The notes below the pieces were generated by a model. It saw nothing but the letters and a program-made list of their open reading frames with translations, made no database searches and was not told the DNA's origin. A DNA stretch of 64,000 bases from Bacillota bacterium. GTDB lineage: Bacteria; Bacillota; Bacilli; Alicyclobacillales; SLC66. Position 1 is the first letter of the stretch. Each line of letters begins with the position of its first letter. The DNA is taken from assembly GCA_021828865.1 (NCBI GenBank), contig JAJZCW010000005.1, forward strand, positions 81,706 through 145,705. The letters are read 5' to 3'. The position numbers were made by a program, and so were the translations under genes. Of this stretch, positions 56,279-64,000 are shown piece after piece.

Positions 56279-56412
56279 TGACAATCCTCCACGAACCATT
56301 GCTCGATGTCGCCTGATTTCATTCCCTCAAGCTATTTCGACAATAAGCGCGTGAATCCTGCCCTTGATACCGAATCGTAATCTAGGAATATTCCGTAAAA
56401 TTAGCTATTATC

Positions 56413-57810
56413 CTATTGAAATGCATGGTATTCCCAAGCTTGATTTGCCATTTCCCACTGCATTTCGACAGCCGACATCGACGTTCCACCCCTGCTTTGG
56501 CGCGCTTCCACCACCCGTAGAGGTGTAAGCTCCGCCACCCATGCAGGATCAAGTTGTGGCGCCACTTCCTGCAATTGGGAGGGGGTTAATGCATGAAACG
56601 CCACTTTTCGATCTGCGGCATAGCGAACCAATTTGCCTACGATTTCGTGTGCCTGTCGAAAAGGGATGCCCTGTCTGACAAGTTCGTCTGCGAGGTCTGT
56701 CGCCGCACTGTAATCGCCTTGCAAGAGTTCTTCCAATCGCTCTTTTTTGACCGTCAGGCTGGCGAGCATCCCCGCAAAGAGTTGCAGCGATGGCTTTACC
56801 GTATCGAGCGCGTCAAAGAGTCCCTCTTTATCTTCCTGAAGATCTTTGTTGTAGGCGAGAGGCAACCCTTTGAGCGTGGTGAGTAGCCCCTGCAAATGCC
56901 CGTACACTCTGCCGGTTTTTCCCCTGACCAGTTCCGCCACGTCCGGATTCTTCTTTTGCGGCATCATAGACGAACCAGTCGCATACGCATCGTCCAGTTC
57001 AATCCACCCAAATTCCGTGCTGCTGTAAAGAATGAGTTCCTCTGAAAAGCGAGAGAGATGCATCATGATGGTGGAGATGGCAAATAAAAATTCAAGGATG
57101 TAATCGCGGTCGCTCACGGCATCAAGGCTGTTTTCGTAGAGACCAGAAAAGCCGAGCTCATGCATGACATATTCTCTATCTATAGGGAAAGTGGTCCCTG
57201 CTAGCGCACCTGCACCAAGCGGCGACATGTCCGCCCTTTTTTCCACGCCTGATAGACGCTCCCCATCTCTCTCGAGCATCCAGAAATACGCGAGCAGATG
57301 ATGGGAGAAGCGCACGGGTTGCGCCCTTTGCAAGTGTGTGTATCCTGGGATGATCACGTCCATATGCGCTTTTGCCTGATCCAGCAATACGCCTTGCAAT
57401 TGATGGACGAGCTGCTTGACTTCATTTGCCTCACTCTTCACAAAAAGGTGCATATCGAGCGCCACCTGGTCATTGCGACTGCGGCCTGTGTGTAGCTTGC
57501 CGCCAGCCTCTCCGATGCGCTCCGTCAAGCGACTTTCGATGTTCATGTGAACGTCTTCGAGCGTCGTGGTAAAATCAAACTTCCCTTGTTTGATGTCCGC
57601 TTCGATCGACTGTAGGCCGCTCTCAATTTGCTGCGCGTCCTCAGTGCCGATGATGCCCTGCTTTGCGAGCATTTTTACGTGCGCGATACTGCCCTGTATG
57701 TCGTATGGAGCCAAACGCTTGTCAAAATGCACAGAGGCGTTGAACGCCTCCACCAGTTCGTGAGGGGGCTTTGTGAAACGCCCACCCCACATGCTTTGCC
57801 CTTTTTCCAT
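56413..57810 (-). CDS. argH: Argininosuccinate lyase
   Basis: The last enzyme of arginine synthesis splits argininosuccinate to arginine and fumarate. The 465-residue fumarase/aspartase-fold protein has MWGGRFTKPPHELVEAFNASV, GKLHTGRSRNDQVALD, PGYTHLQRAQPVRFSHHLL and the family signature GSSMMPQKKNPD. ATG behind GAGGAG. It is the last gene of the arg cluster, 12 bases after argG. Confidence 0.98.
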   Translation of the reverse strand: MEKGQSMWGGRFTKPPHELVEAFNASVHFDKRLAPYDIQGSIAHVKMLAKQGIIGTEDAQQIESGLQSIEADIKQGKFDFTTTLEDVHMNIESRLTERIGEAGGKLHTGRSRNDQVALDMHLFVKSEANEVKQLVHQLQGVLLDQAKAHMDVIIPGYTHLQRAQPVRFSHHLLAYFWMLERDGERLSGVEKRADMSPLGAGALAGTTFPIDREYVMHELGFSGLYENSLDAVSDRDYILEFLFAISTIMMHLSRFSEELILYSSTEFGWIELDDAYATGSSMMPQKKNPDVAELVRGKTGRVYGHLQGLLTTLKGLPLAYNKDLQEDKEGLFDALDTVKPSLQLFAGMLASLTVKKERLEELLQGDYSAATDLADELVRQGIPFRQAHEIVGKLVRYAADRKVAFHALTPSQLQEVAPQLDPAWVAELTPLRVVEARQSRGGTSMSAVEMQWEMANQAWEYHAFQ

Positions 57811-57822
57811 GATGAAAACTCC

Positions 57823-59031
57823 TCAATGACGGTCGCTATTTTTCACACTGGCTTGAAGGCGCGTTGGTAATCCCCATAAGGAAATGAATCCCACCGCCGC
57901 TTGATGATCAAACTGGTCGCCCTCTGCGTAGGTGGCGAGCTTGTGACTGTATAGGGAATAGGGAGATTGCGATCCCACCACCGTGGCCGAGCCTTTGTAG
58001 AACTTCATGCGGACACTTCCCGTCACGTTGACCTGTGTCTCTTTCATGAAGGCGTCAATCGCTTTTTTTAGCGGCGAAAACCAGAGTCCATTATAAACCA
58101 TTTCCGCATACTGCTGTTCCAGTTGCGGCTTCAGTTGCGCGACTTCGCGGGTGAGCGTCAAGTACTCGAGTGCCTTGTGTGCTTTGATTAGAGCAAGTGC
58201 AGCGGGGGCTTCGTACACTTCTCTGGACTTGATACCGACTAGGCGGTTTTCTACATGGTCGATCCGACCAAAGCCATGACTACCAGCCAATTGATTGAGT
58301 TCGCTGATCAGTTTGGCAAACGGCATCGTTTCCCCGTTTAACGCCACTGGTACACCGGACTCAAAGTCGATTTCTAGGTACAAAGGCGCATTTGGCGCCT
58401 GTTCTGGACTGGTCGTCCAGTCGTAAGCGGCTTCGGGCGGCTCTGCCCATGGGTCTTCTAACACGCCCGCCTCGCAACTGCGCCCCCACAAGTTGGCATC
58501 GATGCTAAACGGATTTTCTTTGGTGATTGGCACCGGAATGTCATGCTCCTTCGCGTATTCAATCTCCTCGTCACGCGTCCAGGCCCATTCCCGAACTGGT
58601 GCTACCACTTTTAAATCCGGATCGAGTGCCGCAACGGACACGTCAAAACGCACCTGATCGTTACCTTTTCCTGTACAGCCGTGCGCCACAGAGGCGGCTC
58701 CTGTCTCTTTTGCAATTTGTACCATCAACTCGGAAATTAGCGGTCTTGACAGTGCGGCGGAAAGTGGATAAACACCTTCATAAAGCGCGTTTGCAAATAG
58801 ACTCGGCAAAATAAATTCATTCGCAAATTTATCTTTCGCATCGATGATGTGAGATTCAACCGCGCCCACTTGGAGCGCTTTTTCCCGAATAAAATCAAGA
58901 TCCTTGCCCTCACCCACATCAATCGACATGGCAATCACATCATATCCGAATTTTTCATTTAACCATTTAATCGCAACAGAGGTATCGAGTCCTCCAGAAT
59001 AAGCGAGTACAATTTTCCCATTTCCCGACAT
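57823..59031 (-). CDS. argG: Argininosuccinate synthase
   Basis: It joins citrulline and aspartate using ATP. The N-type ATP pyrophosphatase loop is [47 protein letters not shown] and [14 protein letters not shown] follow. 402 residues. The ATG at MSGNGK has AAAAGGAGAG. It follows argF by 17 bases. Confidence 0.98.
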   Translation of the reverse strand: MSGNGKIVLAYSGGLDTSVAIKWLNEKFGYDVIAMSIDVGEGKDLDFIREKALQVGAVESHIIDAKDKFANEFILPSLFANALYEGVYPLSAALSRPLISELMVQIAKETGAASVAHGCTGKGNDQVRFDVSVAALDPDLKVVAPVREWAWTRDEEIEYAKEHDIPVPITKENPFSIDANLWGRSCEAGVLEDPWAEPPEAAYDWTTSPEQAPNAPLYLEIDFESGVPVALNGETMPFAKLISELNQLAGSHGFGRIDHVENRLVGIKSREVYEAPAALALIKAHKALEYLTLTREVAQLKPQLEQQYAEMVYNGLWFSPLKKAIDAFMKETQVNVTGSVRMKFYKGSATVVGSQSPYSLYSHKLATYAEGDQFDHQAAVGFISLWGLPTRLQASVKNSDRH

Positions 59032-59048
59032 GTCACTCTCTCCTTTTC

Positions 59049-60017
59049 TTAACCCCAAAGATCGCTCATTGTTGCTACCAAAAGCGCTTTTTGCACATGC
59101 AGACGATTTTCCACCTCGTCAAATACCACAGATGCTGGCGAATCGATCACCTCCGCCGTCACCTCTTCGCCGCGATGAGCAGGCAGACAATGCAGGAACA
59201 GTGCCTCTTTTGCTGCATTGCCCATCAGTTGGGCATTCACTTGATACGGCATAAACACCTGTTTTCTTGCTTCCGCTTCCTGTTCCTGCCCCATGCTCGC
59301 CCACACATCCGTGTAGACGGCATCAGCATCAGCTACTGCTTCAAAAGGATCGTGGCCGACCCAGACTTTCGTCTTGGCCTCTTTCGCCCATGCCTTTACC
59401 TGCTCAACGATTTCGGCTTTTGGCTCATAACCTGGAGGGGTCGCTATCCGTACGTTCATTCCGACCATCGGCGCGGCTTGCAAGATCGAGTGCGCCATGT
59501 TGTTGCCATCTCCCACATAAGCGATCGTGAGTCCGTTTAAGTGTCCCTTATGCTGCGAGATCGTGAGAAGGTCCGCCATTACCTGGCAAGGGTGATGGTC
59601 ATCCGTCAACCCGTTGATCACCGGAACCGTGGAAAATTTAGCGAGTTCCTCTACTTTTTCGTGAGCAAAGGTGCGAATCATGATCCCATGTACATAGCGG
59701 GAGAGGACGCGCGCCGTGTCCGGCACCGTTTCGCCGCGGCCAATCTGCGTGGTGCTGTCTGACAAAAAGAGCGCATGACCGCCCAGTTCAAACATCGCCA
59801 CTTCAAACGACACCCGGGTGCGGGTCGATGCCTTCTCAAAAATCATCGCCAGCGTTTTGCCTTGCAGATAAGGGGTTAATTTTCCCTGATCCCGCTCTTT
59901 TTTCAGGTCTTCCGCAAGCGCCAGTACCGCCTTTAATTCTGCGCTGCTAAGCGAAGAAAAATCAAGGATGTGTCGCCCTTTAAACCCCTCTTGTGAAATG
60001 ATCGCCGCTTCGCCCAA
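59049..60017 (-). CDS. argF: Ornithine carbamoyltransferase
   Basis: It makes citrulline from ornithine and carbamoyl phosphate. Motifs [11 protein letters not shown] (phosphate site), [17 protein letters not shown] and [14 protein letters not shown] (catalytic Cys in HCLP) are intact. 322 residues. TTG start behind AAAGGGG. It follows argD by 35 bases. The carbamoyl-phosphate synthase genes are not here. Confidence 0.97.
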   Translation of the reverse strand: MGEAAIISQEGFKGRHILDFSSLSSAELKAVLALAEDLKKERDQGKLTPYLQGKTLAMIFEKASTRTRVSFEVAMFELGGHALFLSDSTTQIGRGETVPDTARVLSRYVHGIMIRTFAHEKVEELAKFSTVPVINGLTDDHHPCQVMADLLTISQHKGHLNGLTIAYVGDGNNMAHSILQAAPMVGMNVRIATPPGYEPKAEIVEQVKAWAKEAKTKVWVGHDPFEAVADADAVYTDVWASMGQEQEAEARKQVFMPYQVNAQLMGNAAKEALFLHCLPAHRGEEVTAEVIDSPASVVFDEVENRLHVQKALLVATMSDLWG

Positions 60018-60052
60018 TGTGATGGCCCCTTTCTCACTTTAGATGTCCTAGA

Positions 60053-61276
60053 TTATTGCTCCTCCACTTTCTCAAACACTTCCGCGATCGCTTCCCCTAG
60101 CACCTGCACTGCCCATACAAGCTTCTCTTCGGTGATAATCAGCGGGGGCAGCAGGCGAACGGTATCCGGTCCTGCGGTAAGCACCAGTAAACCGCGTTCC
60201 CGGCAAGCATCCATCACTTTACCCGCGAAGGGTCGAGCCAGTTCCACGCCCCACATCAGCCCCACTCCTCTGACGTCCGATATTTCTTCCACCGATGAAG
60301 AGAGGGTCATGAGTTCTCGCTGTAAAAAAAGTCCTGTTTGTCTTACATTTTCAAGAAATCCGGGTGCCATTACAGTATCCAGCACAGCAACTGCCGTTCT
60401 CGCTGAAATTGGATTACCGCCAAATGTTGATCCGTGCGTTCCCGGCGAAAAATTGATCGCGACATCCTCCATCGCCATGGTGGCGCCCATCGGCAGCCCT
60501 CCTGCCAGCGCCTTAGCCATCGTCACGATATCGGGCTTCACGCCGATCGTTTGCCAGGCCAGCCACTCACCAGTCCGTCCAGCCCCTGTCTGTACCTCAT
60601 CAAAGATCAACAGTAATCCGTATTCATTACAAAGGTTCCGCAATGCTTGCAAAAAATCGCCTGGAACTGGTCGCACGCCACCTTCACCCTGAATGGGTTC
60701 AATCATGATGGCGCAGGTTTTTGGCGTGATGGCCTCTTTGACCGACTCCATCGTCATCGATTCCACGTAGCGAAATCCGCCAGGCAAGGGTCCGATGCCT
60801 TCCTGATACTTGGGTTGGGCTGTCGCAGTCACCGTAGCGAGTGTCCGACCGTGAAACGAATGGGAGAATGTGATGATTTCGCCTTTATGCGCACCGTACT
60901 TATGCTTACTGTAGCGTCGAGCCAGTTTGATTGCGGCCTCATTCGCCTCAGCACCGGAATTGGAGAAAAACACGCGGTCAAACCCGCTTGCTTGTGTTAG
61001 CTTTTCTGCCAACTGGGCTTGAGGTGCTGTTAGGTAGATGTTCGACATATGCCAAAGCGTATGAATCTGTTCGGTCGCTGCAGCGACCAGTGCGGGATGG
61101 CAATGCCCAAGTGCACAAACCGCGATTCCACTCGTCAAATCGAGGTATTTTTTCCCTTTTTCATCAAAGACAAATACTCCCTCGCCTCTCACCACTTGCA
61201 AGGGTTGACGGGCATAAGTCGGCATGACGTGCATCGCATCCGCTTCTTGCAAAGACATCTCCTTCAACTCAGGCAT
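60053..61276 (-). CDS. argD: Acetylornithine aminotransferase
   Basis: This PLP-dependent class III aminotransferase converts N-acetylglutamate semialdehyde to N-acetylornithine. Motifs: VFFSNSGAEANEAAIKLARRY, FSHSFHGRTLATVTAT, LLIFDEVQTGAGRTG and the PLP Lys in TMAKALAGGLPMG. 407 residues. ATG at MPELKE is chosen from its GGGAG site and overlaps the argB end by 8 bases. Confidence 0.96.
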   Translation of the reverse strand: MPELKEMSLQEADAMHVMPTYARQPLQVVRGEGVFVFDEKGKKYLDLTSGIAVCALGHCHPALVAAATEQIHTLWHMSNIYLTAPQAQLAEKLTQASGFDRVFFSNSGAEANEAAIKLARRYSKHKYGAHKGEIITFSHSFHGRTLATVTATAQPKYQEGIGPLPGGFRYVESMTMESVKEAITPKTCAIMIEPIQGEGGVRPVPGDFLQALRNLCNEYGLLLIFDEVQTGAGRTGEWLAWQTIGVKPDIVTMAKALAGGLPMGATMAMEDVAINFSPGTHGSTFGGNPISARTAVAVLDTVMAPGFLENVRQTGLFLQRELMTLSSSVEEISDVRGVGLMWGVELARPFAGKVMDACRERGLLVLTAGPDTVRLLPPLIITEEKLVWAVQVLGEAIAEVFEKVEEQ

Positions 61277-62078
61277 GGTGAACGCTCCCTTCTTTGTCTT
61301 GGACAATGCGCGTTCCGATGCGCTGTCCGCGTAGTATCTGATCGATCAATCCTTGTTCTTTACCGCTTGCGATCACTACTATTTTTACTCCACCATCCAT
61401 CGCCTGAATGGCGGATTCTAGTTTCGGTATCATTCCGCCAACTGCTCGCCCGTCCTTGATCATTTGCTTTGCGGCCGTCACTGTCAACTCTGGAATGGCA
61501 TAAAGGGAATCTGGTGATTCTTTGACGCCTGGCACATCGGTGGCGAGAATCAGCATATCTGCTGCAAGCGCCCCTGCAATGTGACCTGCCGCCACATCGG
61601 CGTTGATGTTGTAGACATTTCGTTCTTCATCGACTCCAAGCGGTGCAATGACTGGAATGTACCCTGCGTCCCAGAGCAAAGTGATCAGCGAAGTATCGAT
61701 GGCTTTGACCTCGCCCACGTGACCGTATATTCCCTGATCAAAAGGCGTCGCGAGCAACAAGCCGTGGTCTTCGCCACTGATGCTCACTGCCTTCGCACCT
61801 TGTTTTTCTAGTTCCCGCATAATCGATTTGCCAACACGACCGCCAAGCACCATTTCTGCGACCGCAAGCGTCAATTCATCAGTGATGCGTTGGCCGTTCT
61901 TAAAATCACTAGCATGCCCGACTCTTGCGAGCCAATGGGAGATCTCCGATCCACCGCCATGTACAACGGCCCATTTATCGCCTGATTTTGCAAAATAGGC
62001 GATTTCCTCGAGCAGGTTTTCGCGCGTCTGCTCATCTTTTTGGATACTGCCGCCGTACTTGACCACAAATTTTTTCAA
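61269..62078 (-). CDS. argB: Acetylglutamate kinase
   Basis: It phosphorylates N-acetylglutamate. The amino-acid-kinase fold starts KFVVKYGGSIQ; AVVHGGGSEISHWL and NINADVAAGHIAGALAADMLILATDVPGV are the family blocks, and GGMIPKLESAIQA is near the end. 269 residues, within the usual range. TTG start behind GGAGG. It follows argC by 13 bases, the position where argJ usually lies. Confidence 0.96.
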   Translation of the reverse strand: MKKFVVKYGGSIQKDEQTRENLLEEIAYFAKSGDKWAVVHGGGSEISHWLARVGHASDFKNGQRITDELTLAVAEMVLGGRVGKSIMRELEKQGAKAVSISGEDHGLLLATPFDQGIYGHVGEVKAIDTSLITLLWDAGYIPVIAPLGVDEERNVYNINADVAAGHIAGALAADMLILATDVPGVKESPDSLYAIPELTVTAAKQMIKDGRAVGGMIPKLESAIQAMDGGVKIVVIASGKEQGLIDQILRGQRIGTRIVQDKEGSVHHA

Positions 62079-62091
62079 TGGAATCCTCCGT

Positions 62092-63156
62092 TTACCACCA
62101 GGCCATTCCTGAAAGGCCGGTGGCCTCCTCAGTACCTGACATCAGGTTCAAATTCTGAATGGCCTGACCTGCTGCCCCTTTCAGCAAATTGTCAAGGGTG
62201 GCCATGACCAGCAATGTTTCTGTGCGATCGTCAACATGGACGCTGAGGTGACATTGGTTCGTCCCGCTGATCTGCCTGATTTCCGGGACCTCACCAAGTG
62301 GCAAAACGGTGACAAACGGCTCATTGGCATAACGCTCTTGGTAGATTTCAAACACTTCACTAGCACTCATACTTTTTTTCAATTGGCCATAAGCAGTGAC
62401 GTAAATCCCTCGTTTGATCGGCAACAATTGTGTCGTCATGAGAATTCGCACCTGTTCGTGCTGTTCCACCGACTCGCCCCATCTCCGCCTTCGCCGGGCC
62501 TCCTGCAGTGTCTGTTCAATCTCCGGTGTGTGTTGATGAGCCCCTACTTTGTATGCTTTATAACTTTCACTCACTTCCACAAAATGAGTGGTAAGTTGAG
62601 GATTACGCCCAGCCCCTGACACGCCGGATTTGGCATCCACTACGAGATGTTCCACATCGACAAGATCCATTTCCACTGCTGGCATCAAAGCCAAATTCGC
62701 GGTGGTAGCGTAACATCCGGGATTGGCAATGAGATTCGCCTCTTTGATCACTTCACGATTAAGTTCAGGCAGTCCGTATACTGCATTCGAATTATTGCTA
62801 TCACTGGTGACCGCCTTGTTGTACCATTTTTCATATACTTTATCTGGCAAACGATAATCTCCGCTAAAGTCAATGACTCTCACACGGTGTTCGAGGAGGT
62901 TGGGAACAATACTTCTCGCAAATCCGTGAGGCGTTGCAAGAAGTGCAAAATCAACGTCTGGAAGTTCTCCTTGCTGTGAGCTGAAACCAAGCGATGCATA
63001 CCTGGTGTTGCGAAACATGGGAATCACATCAACAAGTTTCTTTCCTTCTTGCTTGTCAGACCCGATCCAGACCACTTCCACGTCTTTGCGATGAACAAGT
63101 AATTTTAAGGTTTCTATTCCACCATAGCCGGTGGCTCCAAACACCGCGATGCGCAT
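62092..63156 (-). CDS. argC: N-acetyl-gamma-glutamyl-phosphate reductase
   Basis: NADPH-dependent reductase making N-acetylglutamate semialdehyde. Rossmann loop MRIAVFGATGYGGIETLKLL, catalytic Cys in LIANPGCYATTANLALMP, and GVSGAGR are clear. 354 residues. The ATG at MRIAVFG has AGAGGTGAG; the longer frame upstream overlaps the promoter. First gene of the arg operon. Confidence 0.97.
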   Translation of the reverse strand: MRIAVFGATGYGGIETLKLLVHRKDVEVVWIGSDKQEGKKLVDVIPMFRNTRYASLGFSSQQGELPDVDFALLATPHGFARSIVPNLLEHRVRVIDFSGDYRLPDKVYEKWYNKAVTSDSNNSNAVYGLPELNREVIKEANLIANPGCYATTANLALMPAVEMDLVDVEHLVVDAKSGVSGAGRNPQLTTHFVEVSESYKAYKVGAHQHTPEIEQTLQEARRRRRWGESVEQHEQVRILMTTQLLPIKRGIYVTAYGQLKKSMSASEVFEIYQERYANEPFVTVLPLGEVPEIRQISGTNQCHLSVHVDDRTETLLVMATLDNLLKGAAGQAIQNLNLMSGTEEATGLSGMAWW

Positions 63157-63180
63157 TGACTCACCTCTGTTCTTCGTAAC

Positions 63181-63209
63181 ATTATACATTCAAGTGAATA
63201 TTTTTTCAA
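63181..63209 (-). promoter_or_regulatory. Sigma-A promoter of the arg operon
   Basis: On the minus strand TTGAAA and a perfect TATAAT are 17 bases apart, 25 bases before argC. An ArgR-type box covers the spacer and -35. Confidence 0.8.
63195..63208. promoter_or_regulatory. Proximal ARG box (ArgR/AhrC operator) at argC
   Basis: On the plus strand TGAATATTTTTTCA fits the ArgR half-site pair TGAAT-N4-ATTCA with one mismatch, inside the promoter spacer. Arginine-loaded ArgR would block transcription of the operon. Confidence 0.7.
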
Positions 63210-63248
63210 TAAGCCTAATAAAAAAATAAGGCTTGTCTTCATCGCATA

Positions 63249-63262
63249 TGAATATTCATTCA
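63249..63262. promoter_or_regulatory. Distal ARG box upstream of the arg promoter
   Basis: TGAATATTCATTCA matches TGAAT-N4-ATTCA exactly. It lies 54 bases from the proximal box (start to start), about five helical turns, the spacing expected for cooperative binding by the ArgR hexamer. Confidence 0.7.
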
Positions 63263-63356
63263 TTAGCGAAAAAGAACAGCCATTTTTATCACAAAACGAA
63301 CCCCTGGCAATCAGATTTTGAGTTGGAATGATCAGGCATTATGAGATTTTTTTATA

Positions 63357-63605
63357 TTGAGCGTTTTGCAGATTGCTGAGTCCAGTCAGGGCAAGGGATT
63401 CGGAGTCGTCGCAGATGAAATCAGACGCTTATCAACAATGGTGAAAGATTCATCGAAGCAAGTTAAAGATACAGAGGAAGAGATCGATCATGAAGTGATT
63501 GCTATTCAAGGAATCGTAGCAGATGCGGCAGCAGCTGTCGAAGAACAGGCCTCCCAAATGGAGGAATTATCCACTACCGTATCTTCAATTCGCGAAGGGG
63601 CTTAA
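63357..63605 (+). pseudogene. Fragment of a methyl-accepting chemotaxis protein signalling domain
   Basis: The 82 residues match the hairpin tip and following helix of a chemoreceptor signalling domain (IAESSQGKGFGVVADEIRRLSTMVKDSSKQV), ending EEQASQMEELSTTVSSIREGA. No sensor, membrane or HAMP part is present upstream, and the TTG start has no ribosome site. It is a remnant of a longer gene, on the boundary of an insertion sequence. Confidence 0.7.
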
Positions 63606-63649
63606 ACAGCTTTCATTTAAACTACTCAAAACTATGTTATACTATTCAT

Positions 63650-64000
63650 ATGGACAGATTAGCAACGATAGGCGAAGCATCAAAAGTTCTTGGCGTATCC
63701 ATTACCACATTGCGGCGTTGGGAATAAGAAGGACGATTGCAGCCGGATGAAATAACGCAAGGTGGTCATCGGAGATACGATCTGGTTAAATTACGCCCTG
63801 AACTATTCCGACTCCAGCGGAGCGACAGAAAAACCGTAGCGTATGCAAGGGTTTCAAGCCATGATCAGAAAGAGGATTTGGAACGGCAAAAGCAAGTCTT
63901 GGAAATGTACTGTGCCGCTCAAGGATGGACATATGAGGTGATTGCCAATCTTGGATCAGGCATGAACGACCACAAGAAAGGCTTGAAGCGGCTATTGAAT
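63650..64000 (+). pseudogene. tnpA: IS607-family serine recombinase (TnpA) gene with in-frame stop, cut by window end
   Basis: From ATG at 63650 the frame encodes an N-terminal MerR-like helix-turn-helix (LATIGEASKVLGVSITTLRRWE), then a TAA at 63725-63727 where IS607 relatives have a Lys or similar codon, then EGRLQPDEITQGGHRRYD, YARVSSHDQKEDLERQKQVL (serine recombinase active-site block) and GSGMNDHKKGLKRLL. The frame is otherwise intact to the window edge. The stop separates the DNA-binding part from the catalytic part, so this copy is probably dead. The partner tnpB would lie beyond the right edge. Confidence 0.85.

Noticed and set aside
63210..63234. AAGCCT and AGGCTT arms around an A-rich loop upstream of argC
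   Set aside because: It could be an old terminator or an UP-like A-tract; no gene ends into it and no T-run follows on either strand, so no call was made.

Overview
The window reads as core chromosome of a low-to-mid GC, Gram-positive, spore-former-type bacterium of the class Bacilli. The evidence is the set of Firmicutes marker genes: the rapZ-yvcK-whiA-crh operon, hprK, ftsEX-ctpB-minJ, the coproporphyrin-pathway heme gene hemQ, short-form hisG with hisZ, and csaA. AGGAGG-type ribosome binding sites are strong, and TTG and GTG starts are frequent. SelB and a M6 protease together suggest a lineage outside Bacillus proper, perhaps Alicyclobacillaceae; this is an inference and was not tested. 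Nearly all genes lie on the minus strand. The plus-strand exceptions are hemQ (cut by the left edge), a small membrane protein, a C39-like peptidase with a glycosyltransferase, argS, and the two gene remnants at the right edge.

Layout: 1-5.4 kb holds hemQ, a class A penicillin-binding protein with a Gly-X-Thr collagen-like tail, a small membrane protein, the C39-like protein and the glycosyltransferase. 5.4-12.8 kb holds pyruvate carboxylase, an M24 aminopeptidase, a secreted M6 metalloprotease, a shortened DNA-3-methyladenine-glycosylase-like protein and a membrane protein of unknown role. 12.9-17.3 kb is a carbon-control operon (glcK-rapZ-yvcK-whiA-crh). 17.4-22.4 kb is a TPR protein-selB-aroA operon, divergent from argS. 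24.3-35.9 kb carries two tandem five-gene peptide/nickel-type ABC transporter operons. 36.1-40.8 kb is a his operon (hisZGHAF-IE) with no hisD, hisB or hisC. 40.8-44.1 kb holds hprK, an MsmX-type sugar ABC ATPase and a PucR/CdaR-type regulator. 44.1-50 kb is uvrBA-csaA and a kipI-like gene split by a frameshift. 50-56.3 kb is ftsEX-ctpB-minJ-motAB. 56.4-63.2 kb is argCBDFGH without argJ. The right edge holds a chemoreceptor fragment and an IS607-type recombinase gene with an in-frame stop.

Regulation visible in the DNA ties several of these together. A LexA-type box sits in the uvrB promoter spacer. Two ArgR-type boxes flank or overlap the argC promoter. A cre-like site lies just after the -10 of the second transporter operon, in the same window as HprK and Crh, the kinase and corepressor of catabolite repression. 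Perfect inverted repeats lie in the his leader and in the msmX promoter. There are clear intrinsic terminators between operons. I saw no rRNA, tRNA, CRISPR array, riboswitch or prophage. No gene-free stretch exceeds 300 bases apart from the decayed right edge.

No wholly new multi-gene system stands out. The best leads are the kipI frameshift at a dnaX-type A AAA AAG heptamer, the collagen-like tail on the penicillin-binding protein, an orphan selB, a peptide-binding protein without a lipobox, and the unexplained operators.
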